Assembly: GCA_945860275.1 (NCBI GenBank)
Contig: CAMAPN010000003.1
Location: 30,703-94,702 of the forward strand
Source of the DNA: Bifidobacterium breve
GTDB taxonomy: Bacteria > Actinomycetota > Actinomycetes > Nanopelagicales > Nanopelagicaceae
Length of the DNA: 64,000 nucleotides
Direction: 5' to 3'
The notes below the pieces were generated by a model. That model saw only the letters and a list, made by a program, of their open reading frames with translations, had not been told where the DNA came from and did no database searches. Shown here piece after piece: positions 29,284 to 37,425 of the stretch (position 1 is its first letter; the number at the start of each line of letters is the position of its first letter). Both the position numbers and the translations under genes were made by a program.

Positions 29284-30045
29284 CTATTTGCGCTGGTTTC
29301 GGCGCACTTTTATCCCGGTTTTTCGAACTAAAGAGCGAGGTAGATGGCGTAAGAGGAGATAAATCGTTCGATATTGCCGCCCCGGAATCGCCAAAGCATC
29401 ACCCCGAAGCACCGCCTCGATTCCATCGCTAACGACTCGATCTGCATCAAGCCAGAGCCACTTGGGCAGAGCAGACATATTCATCTTGCCCCGTTGGTGG
29501 AATTCGGTATGGGTAAAACCGGGAGCTAGTGCTGTGACATGAATACCTTCAGAAGCAAGATCTACAGCGAGATACTCAGAAAAGACTGTTACCCAAGATT
29601 TCGATGCGCTGTACGTGCTACCAGCGATCCAACCCGCAACGCTGCTGACATTAACTATGTACCCTCGTTTTTTCTCACGCATGAAGGCAAGTGCGGCATG
29701 AGTTGTGCGCATTACGGCGCTCACAAGAACTTCAAGGTTTTCGCTTTCGCGCTCGATATCTCCGTCAGCAAATCGCTTGTTAATACCAAAGCCTGCATTA
29801 TTAACAAGAAATTCCACCCCACCTTGGGCAAGGCGCGATTCAATGCGCTTTAACTCGTCTCTTTTTGATAAATCAGCAACTAATACTTCGCAGGTAATTC
29901 CATATCTATTCTGCAGGTGCGCGGCGCGCTCACGAAGGCGACGTTCATCACGCGCTACCAAAATAATGTCGTAACCTTTGCTAGCAAGTTGTTCGGCAAA
30001 TTCAGCACCAATTCCAGAACTTGCTCCGGTGATTAGTGCCCACAT
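29284..30045 (-). CDS. Short-chain dehydrogenase/reductase (SDR)
   Basis: A 253-aa classical SDR. The nucleotide-binding TGxxxGIG motif reads GASSGIGAEFAEQLA near the N-terminus, followed by NNAGFG, the catalytic Ser in VSSVAGW, and the YSASK catalytic Tyr-Lys pair. The basic residue after the second beta strand (VARDERRL) favours NADP(H). The C-terminal region RTIYLLLRHLPRSLVRK is hydrophobic-basic, as in DltE/YdfG-like or fatty-acyl/steroid-type SDRs. The substrate is unknown. It lies 29 nt downstream of the ChoD-like gene on the same strand with its own AGGAG site, so a common role in alcohol or sterol-like oxidation is possible. Confidence 0.9.
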   Translation of the reverse strand: MWALITGASSGIGAEFAEQLASKGYDIILVARDERRLRERAAHLQNRYGITCEVLVADLSKRDELKRIESRLAQGGVEFLVNNAGFGINKRFADGDIERESENLEVLVSAVMRTTHAALAFMREKKRGYIVNVSSVAGWIAGSTYSASKSWVTVFSEYLAVDLASEGIHVTALAPGFTHTEFHQRGKMNMSALPKWLWLDADRVVSDGIEAVLRGDALAIPGRQYRTIYLLLRHLPRSLVRKTGIKVRRNQRK

Positions 30046-30074
30046 TTTTCTACGCTCCTTTGGCTATCGATTGT

Positions 30075-31754
30075 TTAAAAAGTTTCGATTATTCGCAGAG
30101 CTGCAGGAGCATGAATTGGCACTACCGGATATCGCGGCGAAGTTGGTTTTAAGCGTCGGTATGGAGCACCTTGCAGCGGCCTGCCATCGACATCACCTTT
30201 ATTGGGCCAGAGTGAAATTGCACGCTCTGCTTGCGCTGTGATTGTCAAAGATGGATTAACGCCAAGGTTTGCAGTTATGGTGGAGCCGTCAATGATGTGC
30301 AAAGTCGGGTAATTCCATATTCGATGGTAGGGATCAATGACACCCTCGGCTTCGCTATTTCCGATTACACAACCACCAACAAAATGTGCAGTGAATGGAG
30401 CATTCACAAGATCACCGATATGCCCTCCGGCAATTCCACCATAACGATTTGCAATTCTCCGGGCAGTTTCATTCGCAGCAGGAATATACGTAGCATTTGG
30501 TCGCTCCGAATCATTCTCGGAAGTTAGTCGCCAACCAAAAATGCCATGTTTGCTTCGAACTTTGATTGCCGAATCCACATCCTGCATGACCAGGGCAATA
30601 ACAGTTCGTTCGCTCCATTTTTTTACATTGAAAATGGTCGCAATCAAACCTGGTTTACGGACCAAAGTTTTGAGCCATTGCTTCCTTCGCTCAGCAACGC
30701 TAGAGCCATCTGTCATAGCTGTTTGAAGTAATCCCATCAGATTACTTCCCTTTCCATAGCGAACCGGCTCTACGTGCGTATTCTCGTCGGGGAAGAATGA
30801 CGAGGTAATTGCTGCTCCTTGGCTGAAGTTAATGTCAGCGCTCGGCATAATTGCGCCCACTAGTGATTCGCTATTGGTGCGAGAGAGCTCGCCAAGTCTT
30901 TCGGAAATTTTCGGTAATTTTCCAGTTGCTTTCATCTTATGGAGAAGTTTTTGAGTGTTGTACGTTCCCGCAGCGAGGATTACTTGCTCGGTAGTAAATA
31001 CTTGCTTCTGTCGAAGCCAGCGATTGCTTTGTTTGGCGATTACTTGCCATCCATCGTTCGTTTTCTCGATTGAGAGCGCTGTTGTTAATGGAAAGACCGT
31101 TGCACCCGCGCCCTCTGCAAGTCCTAAATAGTTCTTAGGCAGCGTGTTCTTGGCATTGTGTCGGCAGCCAGTCATACAACTTCCGCACTGTAAGCAGCTG
31201 ATTCGATCTGGGCCAACGCCACCAAAATATGGATCGCTAATTAACTCACCAGGCTTGTTACCAAAGTGCACACCAAGTGGAGCCATCTTGAAGGTGTGAC
31301 CAACTCCCATCTCGTCAGCCACTTCTTGCATCGCCTTATCCGAATTAGTGAAGTATGGATTTGTCTGAACGCCCAACATCCGTTCGGCTTGGTCATACCA
31401 AGGGGTTAACTCTGATTTCCAATCTGTGATTTCACTCCACTGGGGATCATTGAAGTATTTTTCAGTTGGTCGGTACAAAGTATTTGCATACACAAGCGAA
31501 CCACCACCCACGCCAGCACCTGCAAGAATCAAAACGTTCGGTAGCGCATGAATTCTTTGAATGCCGGTCAACCCTAATTTTGGGAAGAACAGAAAACGCG
31601 AGAGCCGCCATGAAGTCTTCGGAAAATCCTTGTCAGAGAAGCGGCGACCTGCTTCGAGAATTCCTACTCGATATCCTTTTTCACTGAGTCGAAGAGCGCT
31701 AACGCTTCCACCAAAACCTGATCCAATGATTAGGACATCAAAGTGTTTGGTCAT
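30075..31754 (-). CDS. choD: GMC family oxidoreductase, ChoD (cholesterol oxidase-like)
   Basis: A 559-aa flavoprotein collinear with mycobacterial ChoD: FAD-binding IIGSGFGGSVSALRLSEKGYRVG at the N-terminus, LILAGAGVGGGSLVYANTLY, RTNSESLVGA, ITSSFFPDENTHVEPVRYGKGSN, AHFVGGCVIG and VDGSTITANLGVNPSLTI. The true substrate is uncertain, because ChoD homologues are not all cholesterol oxidases. A four-Cys string, CLQCGSCMTGC (C187, C190, C193, C197), is laid out like a ferredoxin motif. The gene overlaps the upstream saccharopine-dehydrogenase-family gene by 4 nt, so the two are translationally coupled. Confidence 0.88.
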   Translation of the reverse strand: MTKHFDVLIIGSGFGGSVSALRLSEKGYRVGILEAGRRFSDKDFPKTSWRLSRFLFFPKLGLTGIQRIHALPNVLILAGAGVGGGSLVYANTLYRPTEKYFNDPQWSEITDWKSELTPWYDQAERMLGVQTNPYFTNSDKAMQEVADEMGVGHTFKMAPLGVHFGNKPGELISDPYFGGVGPDRISCLQCGSCMTGCRHNAKNTLPKNYLGLAEGAGATVFPLTTALSIEKTNDGWQVIAKQSNRWLRQKQVFTTEQVILAAGTYNTQKLLHKMKATGKLPKISERLGELSRTNSESLVGAIMPSADINFSQGAAITSSFFPDENTHVEPVRYGKGSNLMGLLQTAMTDGSSVAERRKQWLKTLVRKPGLIATIFNVKKWSERTVIALVMQDVDSAIKVRSKHGIFGWRLTSENDSERPNATYIPAANETARRIANRYGGIAGGHIGDLVNAPFTAHFVGGCVIGNSEAEGVIDPYHRIWNYPTLHIIDGSTITANLGVNPSLTITAQAERAISLWPNKGDVDGRPLQGAPYRRLKPTSPRYPVVPIHAPAALRIIETF

Positions 31755-32977
31755 ACCGTTATATCGCTTGCATCCTCTTCACGTAGCCCCCAGCTGGTGC
31801 CGTATTGTTCTAATTTATCTAAATAAGGTTTGGCTGGGAACCATTCGGGCCCATTGACTCCCTCAGGTTTCCACGTGCCTTCGTGGATTAACTCCATAGC
31901 AATCACCGGATTGATGGCGGTCTGCCAGACCACAGCTTGGTCGCCGTAGTGCTCCATAGACCATGCGTTGTCGACGACGTGATAGAGATAGACCGCACGC
32001 GGCTTACCGTTCTTATCGAGCCCCTTGACCAGCGCGCCAGCGCAGGTCTTGCCCTTCATTCGCGAGCCAAGCGTTGCTGGATCAGGTAGCGAAGCGGAGA
32101 GAAGGTCGCGCGGGGAGACTGGAATACCTTGGACATCAACGCTCTCTTTGCGATCCATGCCGAGTAAATGAATGGTCTTGAGGATTGTGATGAACTGATC
32201 GCCAAGGCCATATTTGAAATTAACGCGCTTTGCATCAATTTTCTGCGGAATCAACACGACCTCTTCGTGCTCTACATTCACGCATTGGACTGGGCCAATA
32301 CCTTCAGGGAAATCAAAAGTCTCAATGCCGCTAAATGGTTCAGTAGTGAACCAGCCACGACCGTCTTCCCAAACTATTGGTGGATTTAAGCACTCCTCGA
32401 TTGTGGTCCAGATCGAAAAAGAAGGCGCAAATTCATATCCTTCAACAACAATATTCGAGCCATCCAGAATTGTGATCTGATCAATTCTTGAGAAAAGTTC
32501 TTCTGCTGCATATTTTGCAAACACATCGCTCAAGCCGGGTTCGATACCCATTCCAACAAGGGCATAGATGCCGCGTTCGGACCAATTCCAATCTCGTGCG
32601 AACTGTTCGTCGCCAAGTTTTACGCCTGTCTCACTGTAGGGATAGTGCGGATGTTGCCGTGATAGCGACATCGCCATATCCATGTAGTTGGTATTTTCGA
32701 TTTCACATGCCAGAAAGATGGGCATGACAAATCGTGGATCGACAGCATTAATAACTATGTCTGGCTTGGTCTTGCGGATTAACTCTCGGATATCTTCAAG
32801 TTCGGCCGCGTTTACCTGTGCAGCTGAAAAACGGGCATCTTTGACTCGAGTGACGGCTTCTTCCGCGCGCGCCAGAGTTCGATCTGCAATGACTGCGCTG
32901 GTGATAAAGGGGCGCTTTGATGCGATATTGGCTATTGCGCGCCCAACACCGCCGGCGCCAATAACTAAGGCTTTCAT
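31751..32977 (-). CDS. Saccharopine dehydrogenase family protein
   Basis: A 408-aa NAD(P)-dependent enzyme with an N-terminal Rossmann motif (ALVIGAGGVGRAIANIA) and the family mid-region VGMGIEPGLSDVFAKYAAEE. Members include saccharopine dehydrogenases, lysine dehydrogenases and carboxynorspermidine dehydrogenase. The C-terminal half (PIVWEDGRGWFTTEPFSG, PVQCVNVEHEEVV) resembles the lysine/saccharopine branch, but I cannot assign a substrate. A CAGGAG ribosome site lies 8 nt upstream, with TAGCCT as a possible -10. It overlaps choD by 4 nt, an unexpected pairing. It and Hss in this window belong to related Rossmann enzymes. Confidence 0.85.
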   Translation of the reverse strand: MKALVIGAGGVGRAIANIASKRPFITSAVIADRTLARAEEAVTRVKDARFSAAQVNAAELEDIRELIRKTKPDIVINAVDPRFVMPIFLACEIENTNYMDMAMSLSRQHPHYPYSETGVKLGDEQFARDWNWSERGIYALVGMGIEPGLSDVFAKYAAEELFSRIDQITILDGSNIVVEGYEFAPSFSIWTTIEECLNPPIVWEDGRGWFTTEPFSGIETFDFPEGIGPVQCVNVEHEEVVLIPQKIDAKRVNFKYGLGDQFITILKTIHLLGMDRKESVDVQGIPVSPRDLLSASLPDPATLGSRMKGKTCAGALVKGLDKNGKPRAVYLYHVVDNAWSMEHYGDQAVVWQTAINPVIAMELIHEGTWKPEGVNGPEWFPAKPYLDKLEQYGTSWGLREEDASDITV

Positions 32978-33040
32978 GAAAATGACTCCTGAACTTTGTC
33001 CCTAGGCTAACTCAAAAGGTAAAAGTCTGCAAAATTAGGG

Positions 33041-33046
33041 GATAAT
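33041..33046 (+). promoter_or_regulatory. -10 of tRNA-Arg promoter
   Basis: GATAAT lies 20 nt before the mature tRNA, the same distance as in the tRNA-Tyr promoter. The -35 region (GGTAAA) is weak. Confidence 0.45.
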
Positions 33047-33065
33047 TACCAAGAAGTCAGCACAA

Positions 33066-33139
33066 GTCCTCGTAGCTCAGTTGGATAGAGCGATCGCCTC
33101 CTAAGCGGTAGGTCACCAGTTCGATTCTGGTCGGGGACA
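33066..33139 (+). tRNA. tRNA-Arg (CCT)
   Basis: Acceptor GTCCTCG pairs with CGGGGAC (one T-G pair). D arm GCTC...GAGC, anticodon stem ATCGC/GCGGT with loop CTCCTAA (anticodon CCT), T arm ACCAG/CTGGT with TTCGATT. Discriminator A; no CCA is encoded. Confidence 0.96.
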
Positions 33140-33140
33140 C

Positions 33141-33160
33141 GTAATTTAAATAAAAATTAC
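33141..33160. repeat. AT-rich inverted repeat between tRNA-Arg and purU
   Basis: GTAATTT, AAATAA spacer, AAATTAC, overlapping the purU stop and 1 nt after the tRNA discriminator. It may help end one or both convergent transcripts. Confidence 0.35.
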
Positions 33161-33985
33161 TGTGCGATTGCCAAGTAAAAAGACTCTATCTTCTGCGTAA
33201 AGGCGAACTGCTTTTGCTAATACACGACGTTCAATATCACGACCAATGGAAATCAGATCGTCAGGGGTCGCTGAGTGCGTAACGTGAGCAATATCTTGTT
33301 CAATGATTGGGCCTTCATCGAGATCTTCAGTGACAAAGTGGGCCGTAGCGCCGATGATCTTGACGCCACGTTCGTATGCCTGGTGATAAGGACGGGCTCC
33401 TTTAAATCCTGGGAGGAAAGAGTGATGAATATTGATGATGTGCCCGGCGAATTCGTTGCAGAACTCCTTCGACAAGATTTGCATATATCGAGCGAGGACA
33501 ACAACATCAATATTTAATTCCTGGATACGAGCCATGATTTCACTCTCTTGGCTCTTTTTATTCTGCGCGTTGACTGGAAGATGCTCGAAGGCAATGCCAT
33601 GTGATTCGACAAGGCCACGAAGTTCATCGTGGTTAGAGATGACTAGAGGAATTTCCACTGGTAGCTCACCGAGTTCGCGGAGATAGAGCAGATCGCGCAG
33701 ACAGTGGCTCTCTTTAGTCACCATGATCAAAGCACGGGGGCGGTTGGTGATTTCACGAATCTTCAGTTCCGGTGCGAAGCGGGCGAGCTCGCGCTGCAAG
33801 ATCTGCTCGGCATCGTCTCGAGAAGCATTAGTAGTGAACCGAGTTCGCATACAGAACATCCCAGTGATGGGATCGGTGAACTGTTGGTTCTCGATGATAT
33901 TGCCATCGCATTTGAGCACCGCATCGGTCATCGTATGCACGATTCCTGAGGTGTCTTTACATGTGAAGGTAGCGAGCAAATCCAT
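33146..33985 (-). CDS. purU: Formyltetrahydrofolate deformylase
   Basis: A 279-aa enzyme that hydrolyses 10-formyl-THF to formate and THF. It has an N-terminal ACT domain (TFTCKDTSGIVHTMTDAVLKCDGNI) and a formyltransferase-like catalytic domain from about residue 85. The catalytic region reads NIHHSFLPGFKGARPYHQAYERGVK and IIGATAHFVTEDLDEGPII, with the conserved His and Asp. The ATG follows TAGACT by six bases (leaderless). The end faces tRNA-Arg, and an AT-rich inverted repeat (GTAATTT...AAATTAC, 33141-33160) covers the stop codon and may aid termination. Confidence 0.95.
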   Translation of the reverse strand: MDLLATFTCKDTSGIVHTMTDAVLKCDGNIIENQQFTDPITGMFCMRTRFTTNASRDDAEQILQRELARFAPELKIREITNRPRALIMVTKESHCLRDLLYLRELGELPVEIPLVISNHDELRGLVESHGIAFEHLPVNAQNKKSQESEIMARIQELNIDVVVLARYMQILSKEFCNEFAGHIINIHHSFLPGFKGARPYHQAYERGVKIIGATAHFVTEDLDEGPIIEQDIAHVTHSATPDDLISIGRDIERRVLAKAVRLYAEDRVFLLGNRTVIFI

Positions 33986-33991
33986 TTGAAC

Positions 33992-33997
33992 AGTCTA
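33992..33997 (-). promoter_or_regulatory. -10 of leaderless purU promoter
   Basis: TAGACT (minus strand) ends six bases before the purU ATG. Confidence 0.55.
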
Positions 33998-34005
33998 GTT
34001 GATGG

Positions 34006-36111
34006 CTAGTGGGAGATGGAGAAGCGTTTGAGCGCTGCCGGGGCCCACCAGTTAGCCTTGCCGAACAAGCGCATCAGGGCAGGAACCAGGAGTGCGCGAA
34101 CGACAGTTGCATCAAGCACGATTGCAAATGCGACGCCAAGCCCAAGAATCTTGATGGATGTGACTCCGCTGAGCACAAATGCGGCGAAGACTACAGAGAG
34201 AATCATCGCTGCGGCGGTGACGATTCGTGCCGATTTCTGCAGACCATACGCAACAGCTTCCGTGTTATCTCCTCGACGGTCGTACTCTTCTTTGATTCTT
34301 GAAAGTAAGAAGACTTCATAATCCATTGACAGGCCGAAAGTAGTAAGCAACATTAAGATGATCATTCCGGTATCGACTGTTCCGGTTATCGTGAAATCAC
34401 CGAAGAACTTTGCAAGATTGCCTTCGATGAAAATCCACGTGATGACTCCGAGCGTTGCGCTCAAGGAGAGCACATTGAGCAGGATTGCCTTAATGGGCAG
34501 AATGATGGAACCAGTGAACGCAAAGAGCAGAATTAACACGCTCACGAAGACCCAACCCAACGCCCACGGAAGCGCCCGTGCGATTCCATTTTGGGTGTCG
34601 GTGTAGTCGGCAGCAACGCCACCGATGAGTAAGCCTTTTGGCGCAGCTATCTCACGAATTTGCGTGATTAAAGTCTGGGCATCGGAGGTACGAGGACTCA
34701 TTTTATGAATCGCTTGAAACTTTATGATCCCATTTGCTGATGTATTTGCCGTTACCTCGATGATTCCTGGTACTGCTTTCACCTTGCTCTTATAGGCTTC
34801 TATTTCTTGAACTGATAAAGATTTCTCGCCATTGATAAATAGGAATTCGACAGGCGTTGCTTCTCGGCCGGGAAAACGTTCGTCAATTAACTTCGAGGTC
34901 ATCGCAACTGGATGCGTCTTGGGTAGCACTGTCACATCGGTCTGTCCGAAGGCAATATTTCGAATCGGTGCAGCGAGTATTCCCAAGATGATGAGCGTGA
35001 GAATGGTGATAGTAAGTGGTTTGCGCATCACAAAACGCGCCAGGTCAGCCCAGCGACCATCCTCTTTAGGCGTGATCGAGGATTTTCTGATGGCAAAAGA
35101 GTCAATTCGCTTTCCAAGTAGCGCCAAGGTCGCCGGCAATGGAATGAGTGCTCCAATAACCGCAAGCGCTACAACTGCGATGCCTGCATAGCCAAATGAC
35201 TTGAGGAAGTTAAGCGGGAAGAGCAGAAGCGACGCGAGCGTCACCAAGACAGTAAGGCCAGAGAAGAAAACCGTACGACCGGCTGTAGCGACCGTTCTGA
35301 TCACGGCATCGTGAATGCTTTTTCCTTGGTGGAATTCCTCCCGAAAACGATTGACGATGAGGAGCGAATAATCAATCCCGAGCCCTAGACCAAGTCCGGT
35401 GATCAGGTTCATCGCGTAAATACTCACATCAGTGATGAGCGTTAGAAGATAGATGATGAAAAATGAGCCCAAGATTGCGCTAATACCTACTACTAGTGGC
35501 ATGCCAGATGCAATTAAACCGCCAAAAACGAAGAGCAAGAGTAAGAACGTCAAAGGTATTGCAATCGCCTCAGATTTCTTGAGGTCTTCGCTAATCTTGG
35601 TGTTGATAGCGTCGCCAACTGCGCCAGTTCCAGTGTAATAAATTGATAGACCTTTATATTCACTACCAATTCGATCCTCGACCAACTTTGCAACGTTACT
35701 AAGTCCGTCGAATGACTCATCATTGCTGTAGACGAAGAGATATCCAGCTTTTCTATCAGCGCTTAACAATTGGGGTGCACCAGTCGACCAATACGAAACC
35801 AAGTTAGTCACACCTGTAACTGCAGAGATTTCGTTCGCGATAGAAGTTACGCTTTCTCTGACTGTTGGATCATCTGCTGTGGTATTCGGTGAATCAATCA
35901 CAAGGAGCACCGCAGGATCTTTTACCTTAAAGTCAGTTTTGAGATATTCAAATGCGCGCGATGATTCACTCTTCGGGTCGTTATACCCACCGCCATCTAA
36001 TTTTCCGAATGCCTGAAACCCAACCGCACCTGCTGTAATCAGGGTGAGTAGCGATATTACGAGGACGATTTTGCTTCGTCGTGCCACAAGGCGGCCGAGC
36101 TTTTCGAACAT
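34006..36111 (-). CDS. MMPL family RND transporter
   Basis: A 701-aa membrane protein with the duplicated RND/MMPL layout. One N-terminal helix is followed by a ~150-residue extracytoplasmic loop (FKVKDPAVLLVIDSP region) and a block of helices with GLGLGIDYSLLIVNRFREE. A second loop, and a second helix block with TTFGLSMDYEVFLLSRIKEEYDRRG, complete the repeat. The intramembrane Asp/Tyr pairs (GIDYS, SMDYE) are the proton-relay residues of MMPL proteins. The substrate is unknown; relatives export lipids or hydrophobic compounds. It is divergent from a TetR gene 54 bp away, which is its probable regulator. Confidence 0.92.
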   Translation of the reverse strand: MFEKLGRLVARRSKIVLVISLLTLITAGAVGFQAFGKLDGGGYNDPKSESSRAFEYLKTDFKVKDPAVLLVIDSPNTTADDPTVRESVTSIANEISAVTGVTNLVSYWSTGAPQLLSADRKAGYLFVYSNDESFDGLSNVAKLVEDRIGSEYKGLSIYYTGTGAVGDAINTKISEDLKKSEAIAIPLTFLLLLFVFGGLIASGMPLVVGISAILGSFFIIYLLTLITDVSIYAMNLITGLGLGLGIDYSLLIVNRFREEFHQGKSIHDAVIRTVATAGRTVFFSGLTVLVTLASLLLFPLNFLKSFGYAGIAVVALAVIGALIPLPATLALLGKRIDSFAIRKSSITPKEDGRWADLARFVMRKPLTITILTLIILGILAAPIRNIAFGQTDVTVLPKTHPVAMTSKLIDERFPGREATPVEFLFINGEKSLSVQEIEAYKSKVKAVPGIIEVTANTSANGIIKFQAIHKMSPRTSDAQTLITQIREIAAPKGLLIGGVAADYTDTQNGIARALPWALGWVFVSVLILLFAFTGSIILPIKAILLNVLSLSATLGVITWIFIEGNLAKFFGDFTITGTVDTGMIILMLLTTFGLSMDYEVFLLSRIKEEYDRRGDNTEAVAYGLQKSARIVTAAAMILSVVFAAFVLSGVTSIKILGLGVAFAIVLDATVVRALLVPALMRLFGKANWWAPAALKRFSISH

Positions 36112-36129
36112 GGCAATCCATTCTTCTAG

Positions 36130-36158
36130 TTGACGAGATAGGTGGTTTCGAAGATAAT
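36130..36158 (+). promoter_or_regulatory. Strong promoter for TetR gene, near-leaderless
   Basis: TTGACG, 17-nt spacer, GATAAT, with the ATG seven bases later at 36166. This is the best consensus promoter seen in the window. It leaves essentially no 5' leader. Confidence 0.7.
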
Positions 36159-36174
36159 GTAAACAATGTTAACA
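36158..36174. promoter_or_regulatory. Candidate TetR operator spanning the start codon
   Basis: TGTAAACAATGTTAACA is a 17-bp imperfect palindrome (7 of 8 pairs, central A). It covers the end of the -10, the presumed start point and the ATG of the TetR gene. Autorepression, and repression of the divergent MMPL gene, is the simple reading. Confidence 0.55.
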
Positions 36175-36783
36175 CCCAAGCGCAAAGGCTCTGATTATCA
36201 CCATGGCGATCTAAAGAGCGCCGCAGTCCTTGCTGCTCGTAATCTCATCGAGAGTGGCGGGCAGCAAGCGCTCGGTATCCGCCGGGTCGCAGAGAAGTTG
36301 GGCGTAACAGCCCCAGCGTTATATCGTCACTTCACCTCTCTAGATGAGTTGCTTTATGAAGTCTCGTGTGACGTTCGAGCAGAACTAGGGGAGTTAATGG
36401 TGACTCGACGCAGCGAAGTTCATCCAAGCAGGGACAAGCGAAAATATGAAATAGATAAATTTCGCGCGATTGGGGATGCCTATGTCGATTACGCGCAGAA
36501 GTTTCCGAAGCTCTTTGAGATTGCTTTCATTCAGCATGGTGAAGAGAAGGTTGGGGAATATAGTGAATTGGCATGGAACATTCTGAATGAGAGCGTCGAG
36601 AATTTCGTTACCCTGGGAATTACACCGAAAAGTAAGCGTGCAACTGCACCATTAGTAGCGTGGAGCGCAGTTCATGGCCTTGCTACCCTGGTCGCGAATC
36701 AATCGATAGCCTCCTCAGATGTCCCTTTTTTCCGAGAGAGTGTGATGGCTGGCATTGAAGACTCATTATTGAAGAAGAATTGA
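36166..36783 (+). CDS. TetR/AcrR family regulator with WHG-type ligand domain
   Basis: 205 aa. The N-terminal helix-turn-helix reads LGIRRVAEKLGVTAPALYRHFTSLDELLYEV. The C-terminal half carries PLVAWSAVHGLATLVANQ, the W..xHG signature of the WHG ligand-binding domain. It is divergent from the MMPL transporter gene and very likely controls it and itself. There is no ribosome site; the promoter places transcription start at or next to the ATG. A 17-bp palindrome lies across that point. Confidence 0.92.
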   Translation: MLTPKRKGSDYHHGDLKSAAVLAARNLIESGGQQALGIRRVAEKLGVTAPALYRHFTSLDELLYEVSCDVRAELGELMVTRRSEVHPSRDKRKYEIDKFRAIGDAYVDYAQKFPKLFEIAFIQHGEEKVGEYSELAWNILNESVENFVTLGITPKSKRATAPLVAWSAVHGLATLVANQSIASSDVPFFRESVMAGIEDSLLKKN

Positions 36784-36823
36784 TCTTTGGCGTGCGAGCG
36801 CATGTACCGTGCGCGTCCAGATG

Positions 36824-36829
36824 TAAAGT
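36824..36829 (+). promoter_or_regulatory. -10 upstream of candidate 38-aa gene
   Basis: TAAAGT ends six bases before ATG 36836, the same geometry as the well-supported leaderless genes in this window. No -35 is clear. Confidence 0.4.
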
Positions 36830-36835
36830 AGTGAG

Positions 36836-36952
36836 ATGAGCGATTCATCTGTAGGTCCTGAAGAATCTGAGAGCCAGATAGATCAAGAAGAGAGCCAAAA
36901 AGGTTCCGATCGCGATGCGGAAATTCTTCGCGAAAAACCTCCGCATCACTAA
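36836..36952 (+). CDS. Candidate 38-aa acidic protein
   Basis: Below the track threshold. Reads MSDSSVGPEESESQIDQEES and continues to a KPPHH end: acidic, Ser/Glu/Gln-rich, with no hydrophobic core and probably disordered. Codon choice (GAA, GAT, CGC, GCG) resembles neighbours. TAAAGT sits exactly six bases before the ATG. It overlaps the antisense track ORF 36845-37078, whose hydrophobic tail is what one expects from the reverse complement of Glu-rich codons. I do not recognise a family. Confidence 0.4.
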   Translation: MSDSSVGPEESESQIDQEESQKGSDRDAEILREKPPHH

Positions 36953-37078
36953 ATGTTTAGTGAACTCTCGAGCCGAAATCGCATAGGTAATCAAAGCTCC
37001 AATTGATTGCAAAATTAAATGGCGATCAGCAGGAGTGGTGATTCGAAGAAATGCTCGTTCAATATTTTTTGTCGGCAT
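36845..37078 (-). CDS. Doubtful 77-aa membrane ORF
   Basis: Reads MPTKNIERAFLRITTPADRH and onwards, ending in a hydrophobic stretch (IAIGTFLALFLIYLAL) and a basic tail. A GGGAG lies 10 nt before the ATG and the gene would follow fmdB in the same direction. However, the hydrophobic half lies opposite a Glu-rich + strand ORF and ends in AGA/AGG codons that are rare here. It is probably a shadow, but I cannot exclude a small membrane protein. Confidence 0.2.
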   Translation of the reverse strand: MPTKNIERAFLRITTPADRHLILQSIGALITYAISAREFTKHLVMRRFFAKNFRIAIGTFLALFLIYLALRFFRTYR

Positions 37079-37087
37079 TGCGCCAGG

Positions 37088-37104
37088 CTCCCATAATGTG
37101 GGAG
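37088..37104 (-). terminator. Hairpin downstream of fmdB
   Basis: CTCCCA, 5-nt loop, TGGGAG, 13 nt past the fmdB stop in the direction of transcription. No T run follows, so this is a weak terminator candidate. Confidence 0.3.
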
Positions 37105-37117
37105 TACCGAAGCAGAG

Positions 37118-37351
37118 CTAATCCTTAGCTGTGGAAGAGGGCGCACTGCTATCAGATCCGCCGCTTGAGCCACCTTTACGTGAGTCGGTTCGATAGAAGC
37201 CAGACCCTTTGAAGTGAACGCCAACGGGGGCAAATACTTTCCGCGCAGCGGCAGCGCATGTGGGGCATGGTTGATCTGAGGAATCGGTGAAGGAACGGCT
37301 TGCTTCGAAATCTAATTCGCAGCTATCGCAGTAGTACTGATAGGTCGGCAC
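37118..37351 (-). CDS. FmdB family zinc-ribbon protein
   Basis: A 77-aa protein with the FmdB zinc ribbon: YYCDSCELDFEASRSF near the N-terminus and PCPTCAAAARKVFAPVGVHFKGSGFYRTD after it, giving two CxxC knuckles for one Zn. The Ser/Gly-rich tail is usual. The role of FmdB-type proteins is unclear (regulatory or metal-handling). GTG start with GAAGGGG upstream. Located before a CopC-like gene on the opposite strand. Confidence 0.9.
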   Translation of the reverse strand: MPTYQYYCDSCELDFEASRSFTDSSDQPCPTCAAAARKVFAPVGVHFKGSGFYRTDSRKGGSSGGSDSSAPSSTAKD

Positions 37352-37425
37352 TTGGCGCCCCTTCCGTTAAATCATCGAGAATCTCTCACAATCTGCAACC
37401 CACTTAGTTTAGAACCGTGGGACGA

